The position numbers and the translations under genes were made by a program. A stretch of 17,109 nucleotides of DNA from Bacteroidota bacterium. GTDB lineage: Bacteria; Bacteroidota; Bacteroidia; Flavobacteriales; Weeksellaceae. Positions 1 through 8,531 of this stretch are shown here, piece by piece. The number at the start of each line of letters is the position of its first letter. The first letter of the stretch is position 1. Location: NCBI GenBank assembly GCA_023394415.1, contig JAEXAR010000037.1, forward strand, positions 1 through 17,109, written 5' to 3'. Under the pieces are notes generated by a model. That model was not told the origin of the DNA, ran no database searches, and saw nothing but the letters and a program-made list of their open reading frames with translations.

Positions 1-79
1 TTGTTATATCTTATTTCAATGATCTCTTCTCTTCTCGCTACTCAAACTTTTTTCTGTCGTTTCGTCTGATTTGCGAGTG
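1..79 (-). promoter_or_regulatory. Probable rRNA operon leader (5' part of transcript)
   Basis: Read on the minus strand, this is the transcribed leader downstream of three tandem promoters, with no start codon followed by a usable frame before the window ends. It contains GATCATTGAAA (complement of 14-24), which resembles the boxA antitermination element found ahead of 16S rRNA genes in Bacteroidota, set in a purine-rich stretch. Multiple strong promoters plus a boxA-like leader is the usual arrangement for an rrn operon, so a 16S gene probably begins just left of base 1. That gene is not in the window, so the assignment is an inference. The alternative is an unusually strongly expressed protein gene. 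Confidence 0.45.
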
Positions 80-111
80 CAAAAGTATAAAGTTTTTTTT
101 ATATGACCAAA
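80..111 (-). promoter_or_regulatory. Bacteroidota promoter P3 (minus strand, promoter nearest the left edge)
   Basis: On the minus strand there is a -33 TTTG (complement of 108-111), a 20-base spacer and the -7 box TACTTTTG (complement of 80-87). This fits the Bacteroidota sigma-ABfr consensus TTTG-N19-20-TAnnTTTG. Transcription would start near base 73 and leave the window to the left. It is the last of three such promoters, all facing the same way. Confidence 0.6.
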
Positions 112-247
112 TGTTTTTGAAAAAAAATTTGAAATTTTATCTAACTGCTTCCTTTTCAGAAAGAAAAATTTCAGAGATTTTTATTCTTATTATTCCAAAC
201 ATTCAATCTTCTTCTGCTCCCCCAATTGTTATCTCGAATTGGGATTG

Positions 248-278
248 CAAAGATACGATTAATTTAGAAACTCACAAA
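248..278 (-). promoter_or_regulatory. Bacteroidota promoter P2 (minus strand)
   Basis: On the minus strand there is TTTG (complement of 275-278), exactly 19 bases, then TATCTTTG (complement of 248-255). This is a perfect match in both boxes and spacing to TTTG-N19-TAnnTTTG. It faces left, in tandem with the promoters at 80-111 and 348-376. Confidence 0.65.
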
Positions 279-347
279 TTATTTACATAATATTTCGTGA
301 ATTTTATATTTAATCAACTTCTGCGCTACTTCTGTTTTGAAGTGTTG

Positions 348-379
348 CAAAGGTATGTTAAGTGTATGTTACAAAACAA
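348..379 (-). promoter_or_regulatory. Bacteroidota promoter P1 (minus strand, farthest upstream)
   Basis: The -7 box TACCTTTG is the complement of 348-355. The -33 element is less clear. TTTG at the complement of 372-375 leaves a 16-base spacer, and TTG at the complement of 377-379 leaves 21. The -7 box lies exactly 100 bases from that of the next promoter and has the same orientation and the same TTTGCA context, which supports a tandem promoter set. Confidence 0.5.
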
Positions 380-404
380 GTGCTGAATACAGATTTTTGC
401 TACA

Positions 405-472
405 TGTGGAAAAAATATAGGTTTAAGAGTTTTGTTTACAAGGACTTAAATTGTATTATAGAGTTATCCACA
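405..472. other. Pair of DnaA-box-like 9-mers
   Basis: TTATCCACA at 464-472 is an exact match to the consensus DnaA box. TGTGGAAAA at 405-413 differs from its reverse complement TGTGGATAA by one base. The two are inverted relative to each other, about 50 bases apart, in AT-rich DNA just upstream of the left-facing promoters. Two boxes are too few to call a replication origin. They could be a DnaA regulatory site for the left-hand operon, or chance. Confidence 0.3.
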
Positions 473-513
473 ATAAAATTATAGGAAATTCAAATATCGT
501 TATTTGATGTTTT

Positions 514-604
514 AGCGGTAGGGATTGCAGCGGTTACCCCACAGTGCAGGAGCGAGCGCAGCGAGCGCCGAAACGAGGAGTATGAGCGGAAAGCCCGGCC
601 CAAG
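514..604. repeat. GC-rich intergenic element, flavobacterial type
   Basis: A block of about 90 bases is far richer in GC than its AT-rich surroundings and has no open frame of note. Its outer parts are 514-540 (containing GGGATTGCAGCGG) and 578-604 (containing GAGCGGAAAGCCCGG). The middle carries a tandem 9-base direct repeat, GCGAGCGC at 552-559 and 561-568. The flanks resemble, from memory, a recurring element seen beside gene ends in many Flavobacteriia genomes (a GAT-n-GCAGCGG-like box, a variable middle, then an AGCGGA-n-AGC-n-GGG box). I know of no function for it. Copy number cannot be tested here. Confidence 0.4.
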
Positions 605-671
605 ATTTGGCAAAGTTGAACACATTATTTGTAAGCGATGAAAGGGACCGCCCAAATTGTATGAACATTTA

Positions 672-1031
672 TTAAAATGGTAAACTCTTAATTTTCTTGA
701 AAAGCAACCATCCTATAAGGACTCCTATGGTATCTGCAATTAAATCTAAGGTTTCTATGGAGCGTCCTAAATGCATCTCATCCTGAAGAATCTCCGTAAG
801 GATGGCATAGATGAGCATTATTTGTATGAAGATGTGAAACTTGATTTTGGGAAATGTTGCCAGAAATGTGAAGCCGAGCAACATAAATATGGATAGGTGT
901 ATCATTTTGTCGAGACCTGAAAACATAAACCAATATTCGTGATTTTCAGTGCCTGGACGCAGAAGCATATACGTAAGAAATGCCCAATAAATGGGCAATA
1001 TCTTACTGAATATGTTTGAAATTTTATCCAA
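672..1031 (-). CDS. VanZ-family membrane protein
   Basis: This is a small integral membrane protein of the VanZ-like family, named after a teicoplanin-resistance protein. The biochemical role of most members is unknown, so no resistance should be inferred. Four hydrophobic stretches are visible (IYWAFLTYMLL, HLSIFMLLGFTF, IFIQIMLIYAIL, IGVLIGWLLF), with family-type polar residues between them: DKMIH before helix 2, EILQ at the end of helix 3, and R-n-DLIAD before helix 4. The frame stays open into gcvH, with ATGs at 1118 and 1082, but those would overlap gcvH by 59-95 bases. I prefer the TTG at 1031, which overlaps the gcvH stop by 8 bases, gives about 119 residues as is usual for the family, and starts MDKISNIFSKILPIYW. 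It is probably cotranscribed and translationally coupled with gcvH. The family call is firm; the start is uncertain. Confidence 0.8.
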   Translation of the reverse strand: MDKISNIFSKILPIYWAFLTYMLLRPGTENHEYWFMFSGLDKMIHLSIFMLLGFTFLATFPKIKFHIFIQIMLIYAILTEILQDEMHLGRSIETLDLIADTIGVLIGWLLFKKIKSLPF

Positions 1032-1401
1032 GTGTTGCTTGGTATTCTTCAGCTGAAAGGAGCTCGGATTGGTCTGCACCATCTGCGATTTGCAATTTGA
1101 TGATCCAACCTTCACCATAAGGATCAGTATTGAGTAGTTCTGGTTGATCTTCTAATGCTGAATTGAATTCAGTTACTGTTCCCGATATTGGAAGAAAAAG
1201 GTCTGATACTGTTTTCACAGCTTCTACGCTACCGAATACATCTCCTGCTGACAACTCATCGTCAACAGAGTCTACATCAACGAAAACGATGTCTCCAAGT
1301 TCGCCTTGTGCAAAATCGGTGATTCCAATTGTAGCAACATTGCCTTCGATTCTCACCCATTCGTGATCTTTACTGTACTTTAGTTCTGCTGGTGTGTTCA
1401 T
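1024..1401 (-). CDS. gcvH: Glycine cleavage system H protein
   Basis: This is the cytoplasmic lipoyl carrier of the glycine cleavage complex. Its lipoyl-lysine arm takes the aminomethyl group from the P protein (GcvP) to the T protein (GcvT) and is reoxidised by the L protein. The 125-residue length is normal. The N-terminal KYSKDHEWVRIEG and the lipoylation site GSVEAVKTVSDL, with the modified Lys at about position 63, are diagnostic, as is the C-terminal DPYGEGWIIKL. It starts at an ATG 68 bases after the sprA stop and has its own well-formed promoter in that gap. The vanZ-like gene overlaps its 3' end. The P, T and L genes are not in the window, which is common for this group, where gcvH often sits apart from its partners. 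Confidence 0.97.
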   Translation of the reverse strand: MNTPAELKYSKDHEWVRIEGNVATIGITDFAQGELGDIVFVDVDSVDDELSAGDVFGSVEAVKTVSDLFLPISGTVTEFNSALEDQPELLNTDPYGEGWIIKLQIADGADQSELLSAEEYQATLG

Positions 1402-1424
1402 TTCTTTTGTTTAATTTATTTGTT

Positions 1425-1456
1425 CAAATTTACTTTAAATATAGTAATAGCACAAA
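1425..1456 (-). promoter_or_regulatory. Promoter of gcvH (and the vanZ-like gene)
   Basis: On the minus strand there is TTTG (complement of 1453-1456), a 20-base spacer and TAAATTTG (complement of 1425-1432), a full match to the Bacteroidota consensus. Transcription would start near 1418, about 17 bases before the gcvH ATG. This indicates that gcvH can be expressed independently of the long sprA transcript. Confidence 0.6.
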
Positions 1457-1469
1457 TTATTATTATTTT

Positions 1470-4400
1470 TTAATATCCCGGATTACCTCCAAAGTTAAAT
1501 GTTGCTGTTATACCAGCTCTTACTGTAGAAAGCGGAAATGCTGTAGAGATTTTATATTTTGTCATGAGTTGATCATAGAACAAGCGTATATTGAAATTCT
1601 GCGACATATTATATTCTGCTGTAAATTTGATGCCTAAAAGTTTTTGGCCCCCTGTAACTTGTGAATCATCCAGAAGAATATTCGTAATACTTGTTCTACT
1701 GTCGCGAAGAGAAAAATCTCCTCTTATATTAAGGTCGCTAACTATATTTTTGGTTTTGCCTTTAACATTGAGTTTCAATTTAAGGTCTTTTACGAGATAA
1801 CCAAATCCCAGAACGTATTCTCTACTGTCGTCTTCTGTTAAGGTATGATTTACCAAACCAAGCATAAACAACCTATCTTTATTATACTGCGCACTTATTC
1901 TCATATTGTTACGCAAAGTAACATCTGCACCTAAAAGTGGGGAAAAAGATTCGACATACCCTACCGTAGAGAATACATAGGGATTTACAAAATCGTTATT
2001 GATATCTCTAGAGGTTGGATTGTTATAAAAATCTATATTGGATTGTACACCTGTTCCCGTATAAGTAGAATTATAGGAATGTAAGATATCAAACTTTGAA
2101 AACTGACTGTTAATTAAAGGTATATTTCTAAATCCAGAATAAGTAATCCTCCAATTCGGTAAAGGCAATCCAACTTTTTTAGGATTATTCAAAGTTTTAG
2201 CACTCCTGCCTTCTACTGCTGCCTGAAATGCTGGAATTAATACATAAGCGTTTGCTAAACTATATCCGTCTGCATATCCGCTTGCTTGAGGTGTCCCACC
2301 TAATTTTGACGATATTTCTTTTGCTTTTGCGATCATACTTCCATATATAGATTCGCCTGACTTAAAGGCAGTATTGAACATCCAATTGGATCGTGAATAG
2401 GTGAACAATTCATTTTCAAAAGCAAAATCGAAGTATGGTGTAGTAGGATCTGCATCTACATTATAACCGCCCTGCAACATATTTCTGTTATACCTCATCA
2501 TCCCTGTTAAATCAATACGCAAATCATTCATTGGCATTATTTGAAGATTGGCATCCAATGTTTTGGTGTTAAGTTGAGAAAATGGCTCATTCATAAATTC
2601 AGAATTGGTAAGCCAAGAATTTTCGATGGCTAATCTTCTGATATCTGCTTGTGATCCTAATAGAAAACCATAAGTAGGACCGCCAATTCCTTGTCCGTAA
2701 CCATAGAAATTTGGTAAAGAAAGAATTCCCGGAAGTACTGTGCCATTATTTTCATTATAATTAATGTCGAGCTGCTTAAGAGATGTTAAAGCATACGCTA
2801 TACTTTGTAATGCCGACAATTTATTTTTAAACTGGTGACCTTTATACTTATTGAAGAAAAAGAATTTATTTTTCTTAGCTATCTTCAGAGCTTCTTGATT
2901 ATTTATATTATTAAGTGAATCGATTTCTTGTCTGCGCTTTTGCATCGTTTGATCAATATCTCTGAAAAACTTAAACTTTCTGAAAAGCTGTGGCATATCT
3001 ACAGAAGCAGTAGCAACTTTATTATTGGTGTTTTGTGCAAGATTTCCAAGATTTCCTGCAGGACTGTTGATCATTACAGTAGAACGCGCATTCCAGTTGT
3101 AAGTAAATCCGTAACCTACTTCTGCATTTATAAAATCTAGATGTGGCAGAAACTCAAACGGCAGTCTGTAATTCAATTGAACCCTGTGGTTATACAAAAC
3201 AGGACGCCCTGAACGAAATGGATTCTCAAAAATTGATTTCGTGGACATTGAATTTGCTGCAATATTATCATTAAGTGTTCTTGTTGCTGAACTAACATCC
3301 ATTTTTAAGGAGTTGGTAAACTTGAAGCCCAAGTTATACTGCCATCCAAAGTAAAAATTTCTGTTTCTTAATATATCGAATTCACTTCCTTGATTTCCAT
3401 TTAAAATGGCTTCAATATTTCTGAACTGCATTTCGTTATAGTTTCTGTCTAACTCTGTTCTAAAAGAAAACGTAGTAGGAACCGGATTAAAATTAAACTC
3501 TTTTATCCATCTTAAATATTGATATGATTTTGCAGTATCGCTAACCAAATTTTTAAAAGGTCTTAAAACATACGGCTTAAAGCTATAATTATAATCTATA
3601 TAAACTCGGAGATATTGTCTGTAATTTCTCTTCGTATACACATCACGATAATAATCATCATTGTACAATGCCGTTAATGAAAGATTTTCAACATCATAAA
3701 ATCTAGGCTTTCTGTTTTCATTCGTTCTTTCCTTACGCATATTTGCAACACCTATACTTCTCTGTTGCGTGTAAGTTCTGGCAACTTTTTTCAGTTCTTC
3801 TTTATTTGAAGCTTTCTGAAACTCTACATCCGTATCTATAGGATTATATTTAGGATCTTCAATCGTTTGTGTGTAAGAATAATTAACCGGTATTCTCATG
3901 CCTACTTTTTCAGGAATGAATTTATCAACATTTACAGTTGTATTAATATTGAAACCTGAATTGGTGGTCTGTGATCTTTCTGCAGGTTTTTGATCAATTG
4001 CACCAAAGCCAATTGTTGAGTAAGCAGCATTGGCATTTACCATCGCAAAATCACCCAAGTTGAAATTCAGACTTGCATTTCCTGCATAACCTCCTTTATT
4101 TTCTATCTCAGAAAGGCGAATCTCATTAACCCAAAGAATTAAATCTTTAGATTGGGACTGGAGGTTTCGCACCCCAATCATCATTGTTGTAATGTTCCCT
4201 AAACTTGGGCGTCCTTTTACATAAATTTTCTTATTATTATCACCATAATCAGCATAATGATAACGGTACCCTAAAAGATTTACTGCATCACGGTCACGTT
4301 TTAATTTTGCATCAACAAAATTCTGAATTTCCAGATTGACGTTATTTTCGGCAGACCATATTTCTAAAGGAGACTTAGCATTCTTAGGTGTATATTTTAA

Positions 4401-7400
4401 AGAAGCTTCATATTCATAATAATTATCTGTAGCATCGCTACCAAATCTGATAAAGAATTTAGTGTTTTCATCAAGTTGGTTACTTGCTGCTCCCGCTTTT
4501 ATATCTTCTGCATGAACAAAAAGTTCAAGCTTTTTGTATCGACGCATATCAATAAAAGTATTCTTGGTAACACCTTTAGCATCATTACCAAGGTTAAGGA
4601 ATTTCATAAACAATGAAGATTCATTTTGTCTTTGTGAACCAGCGTTTCCGCTAAGTACTTGTCTGTCGATTCCCGGTGGCAAAACATAAGGTGGCGTTCC
4701 TAATCCGTTTTCCTCTAAATTGACACTACCAACAAAAAAGTTGTCATTATTTACCAGCATTGAACCTTCATTATCAGGTGCTGATGGGTTTGGCGGAAGA
4801 TTACTGAAAGCAATATTTTTGTTATACTTTCTCCAGTCTGAACGCACTAAATCCATTGTTCCGAAACGAAGCGTAGAAGTTTCCTCAAAGCCATCCAGTA
4901 TAATTCTGGCAAATCTTACATTATTTAAAATATCAGAAGAAGCATCTCCTGCATTGGTATCGAATTGAGAAACTGGCACCCTAAAGAGAAACCATTTATT
5001 TGTTCCTTCCTGTCCATTTTGGAATTTAGTTTTCACCTCTTTTACATCGGCAATAAAATTTCGGTTAAGAGCTAAACTCGACTTATCAAGATTGATGGTA
5101 TACTGATTATAGCTTTCATTTTGATCTAAATTATAATCTCGGTTAGCATCTTCAGCATCCGGAGTTTGGGATGACACTTCAAGTGAGCCTGATTTTGAGT
5201 TCCCATCCGGATTTCTGAAATATTTATAACGCTCAATTAAAGAAGAAGCTTGATTTCCGGTGAATTTATTAGAAAGATAATAAATAAAATCATCTGCTGC
5301 AGGATCCGGAATATTGGTAACGGGATTTATGAAATTGGTATTGAATTTAGTAGCTTCATCATCATTTAATAATCCATCGAAACCAGCGTCCTGTATTGTT
5401 CTTTCTTCTCCTTCCGATGAGAAAGCATACAAAACTGGGAACTGATTAGGTTGTTTACCCCAATTTGTAGATGAAGTGGAGGATGGCAAAGTTGGTGTCG
5501 GAAGCCCGTTCTCATATTGTAGTTTTCCGTCTTTCAAAACATCTTCGGAAACATTACCCAATTGCAACTTAAGTTTCGGGTTATTACCCAATACATTACC
5601 GTCAGCATAAGGATCCATCATCCAGAATTCAACATACTCGATATTCGAATTTGTAAAGTTTGATACAGAAATTGGCCTCATTAATCCACCCCATCTTTGT
5701 AAAGCAGATTCGGCATTAGGATTTGCATTGTACGGTCCGCGTTCTGTTGGATAAAATGTAATATCAAAGGTATTGGTATAGGTCTGTTCTCCTGCTACAA
5801 AATCCCTATTGTTTAATATTTCTGCCATTTGCACTCTTCGGGAAACGTGATTTGAAACCGTTTGTGCATTTATTCCATTTGGTGCTTTACCACCTACACC
5901 CCAAAATCTTGGATCAATGTTATACCAAGATAACAAACCTCTTCCGTAACCGCTTTGAAGATTATCATTTAAGCCGGCATTATTATACAGTGGATCATTG
6001 AAGTTTTTTTCCGGTTTAGAAGCTAAACTCCACATAGAAGGATCTTTGATTGAAATCTTGGTAGAAGACTGTTCAAAATCATCTATATAAGATTGATCGT
6101 TGATTCCTTTATTTTGCCCTGGTATTAAATATGCGCCTTCCGCTTTAAAATTGACATTTGATGGTGCCTCTGTATTAATTAGTGGGATTTTATCTGTAAG
6201 CCTGGTAAGAAGCGGTACTTCTCGGTTGAACATGACGTTCATTCCTGCCATTGTATTGTTCACAGCTTCATCACCAAAATTGACTTTCTGTGTTAAAGGT
6301 CTTTCAGCATAATTAACAACAGTAGCTCCAACAATCAAATTTTCGTTGAATTTTCTTTCAAGGTTTAACCCTAAAAATCTTTTTCGCTGAGTATTAAACA
6401 TCAGCTGGCTTTCCATAGAGATATTAATGGCTTGACCCGAGTTTTTTATCTGCTCGTTAATGATATTCACCGTTCCGAACATATAATCTACCGTATAATC
6501 TTGTCCTTCAACAAGTTGAACACCATTCGCAGTTACTTTTACCGAACCTTGCGGAACATTAAGTGCTCCCAAAGAAATTCCTGAACCTTGCATTCCTTTG
6601 TAACGACCTTCAATAGTATACCTCAGAGCGAGGTTACTTTGGGCAGCAATTTGCTTTTGTTGGGTATATAAATCAGTAAAAACAAACTGTGGATTATTAG
6701 AACCCAACACATTCTGAATATAATTACCGAAAGGTTGAGCCTTTGTAAAAACCAGTTTTCCTTCTTGGGCTTTAATAGTAATGCCATCCACAAAATCGAA
6801 AAGTCCGTCGCCAGTATCAGCTCCGTTGTTCTGAAGGTCATTATTAAGGTTTAGCCTATCCCAATTTAAGAGTTTAAGTAAATTAATATCCTGTACGTTG
6901 GTTCCCGGTAGGTAATTAACTTTTCCGTTTTGCGGAGAATTGTAGTAAACATTCGCCATAAAGTTTTCCCGAGAAATTTGGTTGGCATTAATCGGGTAAA
7001 CGTTTTTCATCATGAGACTCCACATCGGAGATGTAGTTTTCACCGTTGTATTCGGTTTTAGAAGTTTGGTTATTAAAACCGGGCTTTCTTCTGAAAACTC
7101 ACCCACTTTATACACCGTTCTCTCACCATTAACGGTATAAGAGTATGAAACTGCTAAAAGCTGATTATCATTTAATTTTTGATTGAGAGATAAATAACCT
7201 AACTGTCTGTCGTAAGTGTATTCATTAGGATTAAGTCTTCTGGCTTTTCGGTTGAATATAAATTGCTCTCCGTCTACATAAACTTCCGGTGAACCATTTG
7301 CATTGGGAAAAACCTGTCCTTTTATGGTATTATAGGCGGTGTTAGGATCACGTAAACCTGTTCCTAAATTGTTTATGCTCTGATAAAGATTGTTTTGAGT

Positions 7401-8522
7401 GTTGCTGGGATAACCTGAAATGCCGTCTCCCAAATCCCTAATACCAATAATACTTTTTTGATCTTGAAGATTTCCGGAACCTTGTTCTAAAACCCAAGCT
7501 TCTATACGGTTGATATTAATTTTAGAATTGATTAAAGGATAATTTAAAAGGGCATTATCATAATTGTTCAGGAAATAATGTCCTAAATAATAATGCTGGT
7601 TTTCCTCATAATCAATCGCATTAATTTTGAAAGTTTGTACAGCACCACCTCCTTGTACAACAATATTTCTGGCTTCACCTTGTTGTTGCGAAAACACCAA
7701 AGTTCCATAAGTTTTGCCTAACTGAAATTCTGTTTTTAAACCAAATAATGACTGTGAACCACGGATTAATCCTGTAGAAAGTGGCATATTGACGTTACCA
7801 AATTCAACTCTTTTGATGATTTTGTCTTCACCTCCTGTTGTAGGATCGTTTAATCCTTTGTTTTGTAAATCTTTCCAAGTGCCTTTGGCTTGCCAAACCA
7901 AATTCATTCTGTTCTCGAAAGCGAAACCACTTTGTGTATCGTAATTGGCACGAAGCTGAAGATTTTCACCAACTTTTCCTAAAAGTCCAAGTTGTATACG
8001 CTGCTGAATATTAATAGCAAAATTGGTTCGGTTTTGTGGTAATATTAAAGGATTATCAATTTTTTGGTATAGCCCACCCAAATCGAAAGAAGCAAATCCC
8101 TGAGGAATTAATTCAATCTTATTGCTCCCAAAAATCGTTTCAAATAATTTATTTCTAACTAAAACTGCAGGAATAAGACCTTTTTTTTGCGCTTCTGTTT
8201 GATCTTTACGGAAAATAACACTGTGATTTTCTGACTTCTCACGGTAATAATTCGCCAATTGGTTGCTCATTACATAAGCCTGATATTCTTTCACCGTCAT
8301 TACAGTTGGTGAACCAATAATGGTATTGCCGATTTTGGGATACAGAAAATACATCCCGGATTCCACATCATAGAACGCTTCGTACCGTGTAGGATTAGGT
8401 AAACTGAAGTCTTTTCTTACGCTTATACTGTCTTCAGGCAATACTTGTGCGCCGAGATGAGTAAAAGAAAAGGACAGAAAAATGAAAATAAATATTCTAT
8501 AAATTATAAAATTCTTCTTCAC
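1470..8522 (-). CDS. sprA: SprA, outer-membrane translocon of the type IX secretion system
   Basis: SprA (Sov in Porphyromonas) is the giant outer-membrane channel of the type IX secretion system. It exports proteins with a C-terminal sorting domain to the cell surface and is needed for gliding where adhesins such as SprB exist. At about 2,350 residues it is close to the roughly 2,400 of the Flavobacterium johnsoniae protein, whose structure is a single-chain 36-strand barrel that binds PorV or a plug protein. Visible here are a Lys-rich n-region, a hydrophobic core (IFIFIFLSFSF) and a likely signal-peptidase I site after HLGA. A long Tyr/Asn/Phe-rich alternating sequence typical of barrel strands follows, ending in a terminal strand with FNFGG. 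There is no ATG. The frame opens 6 bases after the ruvA stop with TTG (8525) then GTG (8522). GTG is chosen because it gives MKKN. The nearest in-frame Met lies beyond the signal peptide. No frameshift is seen. Confidence 0.96.
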   Translation of the reverse strand: MKKNFIIYRIFIFIFLSFSFTHLGAQVLPEDSISVRKDFSLPNPTRYEAFYDVESGMYFLYPKIGNTIIGSPTVMTVKEYQAYVMSNQLANYYREKSENHSVIFRKDQTEAQKKGLIPAVLVRNKLFETIFGSNKIELIPQGFASFDLGGLYQKIDNPLILPQNRTNFAINIQQRIQLGLLGKVGENLQLRANYDTQSGFAFENRMNLVWQAKGTWKDLQNKGLNDPTTGGEDKIIKRVEFGNVNMPLSTGLIRGSQSLFGLKTEFQLGKTYGTLVFSQQQGEARNIVVQGGGAVQTFKINAIDYEENQHYYLGHYFLNNYDNALLNYPLINSKININRIEAWVLEQGSGNLQDQKSIIGIRDLGDGISGYPSNTQNNLYQSINNLGTGLRDPNTAYNTIKGQVFPNANGSPEVYVDGEQFIFNRKARRLNPNEYTYDRQLGYLSLNQKLNDNQLLAVSYSYTVNGERTVYKVGEFSEESPVLITKLLKPNTTVKTTSPMWSLMMKNVYPINANQISRENFMANVYYNSPQNGKVNYLPGTNVQDINLLKLLNWDRLNLNNDLQNNGADTGDGLFDFVDGITIKAQEGKLVFTKAQPFGNYIQNVLGSNNPQFVFTDLYTQQKQIAAQSNLALRYTIEGRYKGMQGSGISLGALNVPQGSVKVTANGVQLVEGQDYTVDYMFGTVNIINEQIKNSGQAINISMESQLMFNTQRKRFLGLNLERKFNENLIVGATVVNYAERPLTQKVNFGDEAVNNTMAGMNVMFNREVPLLTRLTDKIPLINTEAPSNVNFKAEGAYLIPGQNKGINDQSYIDDFEQSSTKISIKDPSMWSLASKPEKNFNDPLYNNAGLNDNLQSGYGRGLLSWYNIDPRFWGVGGKAPNGINAQTVSNHVSRRVQMAEILNNRDFVAGEQTYTNTFDITFYPTERGPYNANPNAESALQRWGGLMRPISVSNFTNSNIEYVEFWMMDPYADGNVLGNNPKLKLQLGNVSEDVLKDGKLQYENGLPTPTLPSSTSSTNWGKQPNQFPVLYAFSSEGEERTIQDAGFDGLLNDDEATKFNTNFINPVTNIPDPAADDFIYYLSNKFTGNQASSLIERYKYFRNPDGNSKSGSLEVSSQTPDAEDANRDYNLDQNESYNQYTINLDKSSLALNRNFIADVKEVKTKFQNGQEGTNKWFLFRVPVSQFDTNAGDASSDILNNVRFARIILDGFEETSTLRFGTMDLVRSDWRKYNKNIAFSNLPPNPSAPDNEGSMLVNNDNFFVGSVNLEENGLGTPPYVLPPGIDRQVLSGNAGSQRQNESSLFMKFLNLGNDAKGVTKNTFIDMRRYKKLELFVHAEDIKAGAASNQLDENTKFFIRFGSDATDNYYEYEASLKYTPKNAKSPLEIWSAENNVNLEIQNFVDAKLKRDRDAVNLLGYRYHYADYGDNNKKIYVKGRPSLGNITTMMIGVRNLQSQSKDLILWVNEIRLSEIENKGGYAGNASLNFNLGDFAMVNANAAYSTIGFGAIDQKPAERSQTTNSGFNINTTVNVDKFIPEKVGMRIPVNYSYTQTIEDPKYNPIDTDVEFQKASNKEELKKVARTYTQQRSIGVANMRKERTNENRKPRFYDVENLSLTALYNDDYYRDVYTKRNYRQYLRVYIDYNYSFKPYVLRPFKNLVSDTAKSYQYLRWIKEFNFNPVPTTFSFRTELDRNYNEMQFRNIEAILNGNQGSEFDILRNRNFYFGWQYNLGFKFTNSLKMDVSSATRTLNDNIAANSMSTKSIFENPFRSGRPVLYNHRVQLNYRLPFEFLPHLDFINAEVGYGFTYNWNARSTVMINSPAGNLGNLAQNTNNKVATASVDMPQLFRKFKFFRDIDQTMQKRRQEIDSLNNINNQEALKIAKKNKFFFFNKYKGHQFKNKLSALQSIAYALTSLKQLDINYNENNGTVLPGILSLPNFYGYGQGIGGPTYGFLLGSQADIRRLAIENSWLTNSEFMNEPFSQLNTKTLDANLQIMPMNDLRIDLTGMMRYNRNMLQGGYNVDADPTTPYFDFAFENELFTYSRSNWMFNTAFKSGESIYGSMIAKAKEISSKLGGTPQASGYADGYSLANAYVLIPAFQAAVEGRSAKTLNNPKKVGLPLPNWRITYSGFRNIPLINSQFSKFDILHSYNSTYTGTGVQSNIDFYNNPTSRDINNDFVNPYVFSTVGYVESFSPLLGADVTLRNNMRISAQYNKDRLFMLGLVNHTLTEDDSREYVLGFGYLVKDLKLKLNVKGKTKNIVSDLNIRGDFSLRDSRTSITNILLDDSQVTGGQKLLGIKFTAEYNMSQNFNIRLFYDQLMTKYKISTAFPLSTVRAGITATFNFGGNPGY

Positions 8523-8531
8523 CAAGTGTTT

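Noticed and set aside
405..472. Chromosome replication origin
   Set aside because: Only two DnaA-like 9-mers are present, with no box cluster and no neighbouring dnaA or dnaN.
551..569. CRISPR-like or satellite repeat
   Set aside because: There are only two 8-9 base copies in tandem, with no spacers and no cas genes.
672..1031. Glycopeptide antibiotic resistance determinant (vanZ)
   Set aside because: VanZ-like membrane proteins are widespread with no resistance role shown for most, and no other van genes are present.
1392..6312. Several short plus-strand frames opposite sprA and gcvH
   Set aside because: All are within strongly conserved minus-strand genes, show no domain pattern and have no promoter box of their own that I could find.
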